NCBI RefSeq assembly: GCF_000308475.2
Contig: NZ_BAFT02000027.1
Coordinates: forward strand, 1-64,000
DNA length: 64,000 nt
DNA from: Nocardia brasiliensis NBRC 14402
Lineage (GTDB): Bacteria > Actinomycetota > Actinomycetes > Mycobacteriales > Mycobacteriaceae
Direction: 5' to 3'
Positions 62,250 through 64,000 of the stretch are shown piece by piece (within the stretch, counting starts at the first letter, position 1; each line of letters starts with the position of its first letter). The notes beneath the pieces were generated by a model. The model ran no database searches. It saw nothing but the letters and a program-made list of their open reading frames with translations, and was not told the origin of the DNA. Position numbers and translations under genes: made by a program.

Positions 62250-62255
62250 TAGGTT
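62250..62255 (+). promoter_or_regulatory. -10 box, leaderless promoter of the flavin reductase gene
   Basis: TAGGTT, then seven bases, then the GTG at 62263; no Shine-Dalgarno sequence. Confidence 0.45.
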
Positions 62256-62262
62256 GGCTAAG

Positions 62263-62811
62263 GTGACCGAGGCTGAACGACCCGTGGATTTCCAGATCCC
62301 CGACGATTTGAGCGGGATCACCGCCGAGCAGTTCCGCGCGTCCATGCGGCACTATCCGGCGGGCGTCACCGTGGTCACCTTGAATTCGCCGAACGGGCCG
62401 ATCGGTTTCACCGCGACGTCGTTCGCTTCGTTGTCGCTGGCGCCGCCGCTCGTCTCGTTCAATATCGCGCACACCTCGTCCAGCCTCACCGCCCTGTTGG
62501 ACGCCGGCTCGGTGGTCATCCATTTCCTCGGCGAACATCAGCGCCATATCGCGCAACGCTTCGCCCGCACCGCCGACGAGCGGTTCACCGATCGCTCCCT
62601 CTGGACCACCCTGGACACCGGCGAACCCGTCCTGCACGGCACCCCCATCTGGCTGCGCGCCACCATCCACCAACTGATCCCCCTCGGCGACCACACCCTC
62701 GTGGTAGGCCTGGTCACCCGAGTCCACGACAACACCAACGACTCCCCCGCCGCCGCCCCCCTCCTCTACTACAACGGCCGCTACCACCGCCCCACCCAAC
62801 TGTCCGACTGA
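62263..62811 (+). CDS. flavin reductase (FMN-binding split-barrel family)
   Basis: A 182-residue NAD(P)H:flavin reductase-like protein. The family pattern is clear: [33 protein letters not shown] and the later LLYYNGRYH. These enzymes supply reduced FMN or FAD to a partner monooxygenase. No two-component monooxygenase is adjacent in the window. The FAD monooxygenase of the NRPS cluster is a single-component type and would not need it. Confidence 0.92.
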   Translation: MTEAERPVDFQIPDDLSGITAEQFRASMRHYPAGVTVVTLNSPNGPIGFTATSFASLSLAPPLVSFNIAHTSSSLTALLDAGSVVIHFLGEHQRHIAQRFARTADERFTDRSLWTTLDTGEPVLHGTPIWLRATIHQLIPLGDHTLVVGLVTRVHDNTNDSPAAAPLLYYNGRYHRPTQLSD

Positions 62812-62820
62812 GCGGGGCTG

Positions 62821-63114
62821 TCAGGCGACTCGGGGCCGAACCTGCACAACCAGGTCGGCATCGAGCGCGTGAGCGAGTCGCTCGAGCACGATCAGGCTCG
62901 GGATAGTGCCACCGGCCTCGAACCGAGCCACCGCGGATTGCGTCATACCGGCGGCTTCAGCCAGAGTTGTCTGGCTCCAGCCTTTGCCTTCACGCATTTG
63001 CCGGACGGACCGTCCGAGTTCGTATGCCAGGCGCGCCGCTTCGAAGGCCTCAACAGCCCCCGGCTCCTGCATCCGCCGATTCTTGATCTCCGACCAGTCG
63101 CTGCGCTCAGCCAT
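62821..63114 (-). CDS. XRE-family antitoxin (HigA-like)
   Basis: A 97-residue protein with an XRE helix-turn-helix (GWSQTTLAEAAGMTQSAVARFEAGGTIPSLIVLERLAHALDADL) in the C-terminal half and a helical N-terminus. It starts at the ATG at 63114, eight bases inside the toxin gene. In HigBA-type pairs the antitoxin follows the toxin, binds it, and represses the operon. Confidence 0.88.
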   Translation of the reverse strand: MAERSDWSEIKNRRMQEPGAVEAFEAARLAYELGRSVRQMREGKGWSQTTLAEAAGMTQSAVARFEAGGTIPSLIVLERLAHALDADLVVQVRPRVA

Positions 63115-63457
63115 AGCTCTCATCCTCCTCGGCGGTATGCCGCTCAGCGATGCAGCGGTCGAGCGCCCGCCGGGCGCGCCCGACCTGTGCACGCTCACGC
63201 ATTCGTGACTTTACGAAAACAGTGAGCATCACGATCCGGCGCCCCGGAGCGATCCAGTAGGTCAGCCCGACCGCGGAACCATCGAGGTAGAACCACAATT
63301 CGCGCAGCTTACCGTCCAGCTGGCGGGTATGGGGTTCGCCTAGCAGCGGCCCATGGTCGGCCAAGAGCTCGACATAGAACGCGGTGTGGGCGAACATGTC
63401 CGGCGGGAGTTCTTCCAGCCAATCACGCACCTCAGGTTCGAGCTCAACGATACCCAT
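63107..63457 (-). CDS. RelE/HigB-like toxin
   Basis: A 116-residue protein of the RelE/HigB (Gp49-like) family. RQLDGKLRELWFYLDGSAVGLTYWIAPGRRIVMLTVFVKS contains the typical beta-sheet core, with LREL and the strand ending in FVK. Such proteins are ribosome-dependent mRNA nucleases. The last 30 residues are basic and helical (RMRERAQVGRARRALDRC). It is first in the toxin-antitoxin operon, an arrangement characteristic of HigBA. Confidence 0.88.
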   Translation of the reverse strand: MGIVELEPEVRDWLEELPPDMFAHTAFYVELLADHGPLLGEPHTRQLDGKLRELWFYLDGSAVGLTYWIAPGRRIVMLTVFVKSRMRERAQVGRARRALDRCIAERHTAEEDESYG

Positions 63458-63460
63458 CCC

Positions 63461-63491
63461 ATAGCGTTGATGCTATATAACAATTCGCTAT
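63461..63491 (-). promoter_or_regulatory. promoter/operator candidate of the toxin-antitoxin pair
   Basis: ATAGC (63461-63465) is complementary to GCTAT at 63472-63476 and again at 63487-63491, giving overlapping inverted repeats in an AT-rich island just upstream of the toxin. On the minus strand TAGCAT at 63470-63475 could be the -10 box. Suits autoregulation by the antitoxin. Confidence 0.45.
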
Positions 63492-63525
63492 GAACTGTCG
63501 GGTTTCGCGAGTTTTGGCAGACCGG

Positions 63526-64000
63526 TCAGTCGACGAGGCAGGGGGCGGCGCCGGTGGGGGCCTGGGAGGTGAAAGGGCGGGTTTCGGGGGTGGGGTTCCA
63601 GAGGCCGTTGGTGGTGGCGTAGTTCCAGGTGGGGCCGGTTCGGACGAGGGTGGCGACGGCGTCGATCAGGCGGTCGACGTGGGCGGGGGTGGTGCCGAGG
63701 CCGATGCTGGCGCGGAGCGCGCCGTCGAGGTCGAGGCGGGCGAGCAAGGGGTGCGCGCAGAAGCGGCCGTCGCGCACGCCGATGCCGTGTTCGGCGGACA
63801 GGTAGGCGGCGACGTGGCCGGGGACGAATCCGTCCAGGGTGAAGGCGACGATGCCGACGGTGTCGGGGCTGTCGTGCCAGATCCGCAGCAGGCGCACGCC
63901 GGGAATCGCGGCGAGGCCCGCGCGCAGGCGATCGGCGAGGCGGTGTTCATGCGCGGCAAGGGTTTCGGCGTCGATCTCACAGAGCGCGTCACAGGCGGCG
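63526..64000 (-). CDS. class V aminotransferase / cysteine desulfurase-like, C-terminal part (cut by window edge)
   Basis: About 158 residues, open to the right edge, so the N-terminal part with the PLP lysine lies outside. The C-terminal domain is clear: HRLADRLRAGLAAIPGVRLL, IVAFTLDGFVPGHVAAYLSAEHGIGVRDGRFCAHPLL, and LRASIGLGTTPAHVDRLIDAV, as in the SufS/NifS branch of fold-type I PLP enzymes. The conserved RDGRFCAHP is typical of a subfamily often annotated as cysteine desulfurase-like. Activity cannot be confirmed without the rest of the gene. Confidence 0.85.
   Translation of the reverse strand, partial: AACDALCEIDAETLAAHEHRLADRLRAGLAAIPGVRLLRIWHDSPDTVGIVAFTLDGFVPGHVAAYLSAEHGIGVRDGRFCAHPLLARLDLDGALRASIGLGTTPAHVDRLIDAVATLVRTGPTWNYATTNGLWNPTPETRPFTSQAPTGAAPCLVD

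Noticed and set aside
62263..62811. Flavin reductase as partner of the NRPS-cluster monooxygenase
   Set aside because: The monooxygenase has its own FAD and NAD(P)H-type motifs (single component), and the two genes are 50 kb apart.

Overview
The window is high-GC actinobacterial DNA, most likely from a Nocardia or a close relative in the Mycobacteriales. The core gene order supports this: lsr2, lysS, coaX, panD, panC, a DUF2520 gene, a DUF6779 gene, a DUF3180 gene, folK, folB, folP, folE and ftsH, then separately hpt, tilS, a zincin-type protease, dacB and ppa. This is close to the Rv3597c-Rv3610c and Rv3624c-Rv3628 arrangement of Mycobacterium tuberculosis. No rRNA, tRNA, CRISPR array, insertion sequence or prophage was seen.

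Left part (about 0.5-12.8 kb): a compact biosynthetic cluster. A two-module NRPS (C-A-T-C-A-T-TE, 2379 aa) is followed 5 bases later by a FAD monooxygenase and then, with overlapping stop and start, by a stand-alone condensation-type acyltransferase. An SDR and a 14-helix MFS exporter are transcribed divergently. The adenylation codes read as serine (DVWHFSLIDK) and a proline-like DVQFVSQVAK. With the adjacent flavoenzyme, this is the architecture of the pyrrolizidine-alkaloid and brabantamide pathways (legonmycin, pyrrolizixenamide, brabantamide).

Middle (12.9-29.4 kb): a secreted lipase, a DUF1772 membrane protein, an FHA-HTH regulator, Lsr2, lysyl-tRNA synthetase, then pantothenate/CoA and folate operons with many ATGA or TGATG overlaps, ending at FtsH. 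Between lysS and coaX sits a cysteine dioxygenase-rhodanese pair. It is preceded by a 13-codon leaderless leader peptide with tandem Cys codons and by alternative RNA pairings, one of which covers the Shine-Dalgarno sequence of the dioxygenase gene: a cysteine-responsive attenuator.

29.8-44.6 kb: accessory and metabolic genes. They include a PucR-type regulator divergent from an aldehyde dehydrogenase-SDR operon, a LysR regulator, an amidase with Glu at the catalytic Lys position, and an overlapping three-gene unit: a membrane Ser/Thr kinase with planctomycete-like N-terminus and repetitive tail, a paralogous pseudokinase, and a cyclase-family hydrolase with an altered metal motif.

44.7-64 kb: the hpt-tilS-protease-dacB/ppa block (with a 27-bp perfect inverted repeat), a SARP/AfsR-type regulator, two lipoprotein hydrolases, a NarL-type two-component system, a MarR-MFS efflux pair with a clear operator, a dienoyl-CoA-isomerase-like crotonase, a truncated OHCU-decarboxylase-like gene, a YbaK-type deacylase, a flavin reductase, a HigBA-like toxin-antitoxin pair, and the C-terminal part of a class V aminotransferase cut by the window edge. 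Several genes lack a Shine-Dalgarno sequence and have a TANNNT box 6-7 bases before the start codon, typical of leaderless transcription.
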